Assembly (NCBI GenBank): GCA_008921705.1
Contig: VFFE01006978.1
Location: 772,255 to 836,254, forward strand
Source: Burhinus oedicnemus
Lineage: Eukaryota > Chordata > Aves > Charadriiformes > Burhinidae
Direction of reading: 5' to 3'
DNA length: 64,000 nucleotides
Below the pieces are notes generated by a model that saw only the letters and a program-made list of their open reading frames with translations, was not told where the DNA came from and searched no databases. Of this stretch, positions 1 to 64,000 are shown in pieces (position 1 is the stretch's first letter; every line of letters starts with the position of its first letter). The translations under genes were made by a program, and so were the position numbers.

Positions 1-471
1 CCCAGTTCAAGAAAGACAAGGAACTACTGGAGAGAGTCCAGCGGAGGGCTATTAAGATGATCAGGGACTGGAGCATCTCTGAGGAAAGGCTGAGACCTGG
101 GTCTGTTTAGTCTGGAGAAAAGAAGGCTGAGAGGGGATCTCATCGGTGCTTATAAATGTCTAAAGGGTGGGTGTCAAGGGGGTGGGGCCAGACTCTTTGC
201 AGTGGTGCCCAGCGACAGGACAAGAGGCAACGGGCACAAACTGGAACCCAGGAAATTCCATCTGAACATGAGGAAAAACTTCTTTGAGGGTGACAGAGTG
301 CTGGAACAGGCTGCCCAGAGAGGTGGTGGAGTCTCCTTCTCTGGAGATATTCAAAACCTGCCTGGACGCCATCCTGTGCAAGCTGCTCTTGGTGAACCTG
401 CTTTGGCAGGGGGGTTGGACTAGATGGTCTCCGTAGGTCCCTTCTAACCCCTACCATTCTGTGATTCTATT
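1..471 (+). mobile_element. CR1 LINE 3' end, copy A (sense; cut by window edge)
   Basis: The sequence encodes CR1 ORF2 tail motifs (LLERVQRRAIKMI) in its first bases. It then runs through GGACTAGATGGTCT and ends with the CR1 octamer tail ATTCTGTGATTCTAT. Later frames are broken. The 5' part continues outside the window. It is most similar to copy D at 56862-57505, suggesting the same subfamily. Confidence 0.93.
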
Positions 472-63176
<62,705 letters not shown>

Positions 63177-64000
63177 GTAATCTCATTGCTCTGCTGGGCA
63201 TCCCAGGGGCTTTCCTGCCAAGTAATAGCACTGGAGGGAAAGGGAAAGGTAGAGGAATAACCAGCTTCATTAAACAGCTCTGTTATTTTTACAGTTAGTG
63301 CTGCCATTGTTTTCGAAAGAAATAGGTGGAGTGTTTCTTTTGGGAGTGTATAAAACTGCTGTTCCTGTTGGTAATAAATGCAAGTAACTGACCCTTCACT
63401 AAGCTTTGATAAATTCCATTCATTAAATTATTTTAAACTGACATCAAATGGAAATAGGTGCAGAAAAACAAGGATACATGGGGATCAGTCAGCGAATCGT
63501 GCAGTCAGCAACTTGGGAGTTTAGAGCATAGGTGTTACTGACAAAGATGAGAAATTCTGCTCTAGTAATCTGTCTGTAATGGCAATAAATATTCCGTACT
63601 GTAGATCGGGGCAGCTCTTAAATGGAGGATGATGGAGACTACCCCCACCAGAACTTTATAAACCTCATCAAAATCTTCCTTCATCATTTTATCTTAATAC
63701 TAACAAAGAGCAAATTGCCATAGGTATTCAGTAATGCTAAAGTGCGTTACAGAGCTCCAGTGCATTTGTGGTGGCATGGCTGAGGCATCTCCCTCTGGTG
63801 TGGAGCAGGGATGGTGCTCGTGAGGGGGAGCGGTGGGGACGACCTTGAGCCAGTCCCAAGAACCGCGTTTCGGAGTTTGCTCCTGCGCTTGTTTGGCCTC
63901 CCCCAGCGCAGGGGCAGCACAGGAAGGCACAGCCGTATGGCAGCTGCGGTGGGGATGGTGCTGCCATCGCCAAGCCCCCAGAGCTGATGTGGGCTGACTG
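63177..64000. other. Start of the intron after exon 30 (runs off the window)
   Basis: The first 550 bases are AT-rich and featureless. From about 63750 the sequence turns GC-rich with several CpGs (for example GAACCGCGTTTCGG). The terminal GREB1L exon is not present. Confidence 0.65.

Overview
The window is vertebrate, and most likely bird, nuclear DNA. It holds one large multi-exon gene on the + strand, and the rest is intron. Four clear 3'-end copies of CR1 LINEs (two sense, two antisense) carry the avian-type tail of tandem ATTCTRTG-like octamers. At least three older CR1 remnants are also present. CR1 dominance, short introns and the absence of Alu, B1 or L1-like sequence point to a bird. 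Species cannot be read from the sequence.

The gene is GREB1L (GREB1-like retinoic acid receptor coactivator), recognised from long near-identical protein stretches. I could define 30 consecutive internal coding exons between 8852 and 63176. Each has a GT donor and an AG acceptor, and reading phases agree across every junction. They total 5,478 nt, or 1,825 complete codons plus a split codon at each end. The first coding exons (start codon and roughly the first 115-120 residues) lie upstream of the window. The last coding exon (about 53 residues), the stop codon and the 3' UTR lie downstream.

Layout: 1-8851 is the upstream intron, with a CR1 3' end at the window edge and an old CR1 remnant. 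From 8852 to 33560 there are 13 exons that all begin and end in phase 1; they encode the N-terminal domain, a Pro/Ser-rich linker and the second conserved domain. From 35469 to 48825 come the middle domains and a Ser-rich linker, ending in a P-loop-like GPPQVGKT split by an intron. From 52472 to 63176 come a Cys/His cluster, the TET-associated glycosyltransferase-like (TAGT) region and the start of the C-terminal domain. CR1 copies sit in the introns after exons 17, 21, 23 and 25.

I see no second protein-coding gene, tRNA, rRNA, CRISPR array or bacterial-type system. The most interesting observations are the run of 14 phase-1 introns, two in-frame skippable exons that may explain a length difference from the human protein, the split P-loop, a possible tandem (NAGNAG) acceptor, and an inverted CR1 pair that brackets exons 18-23.
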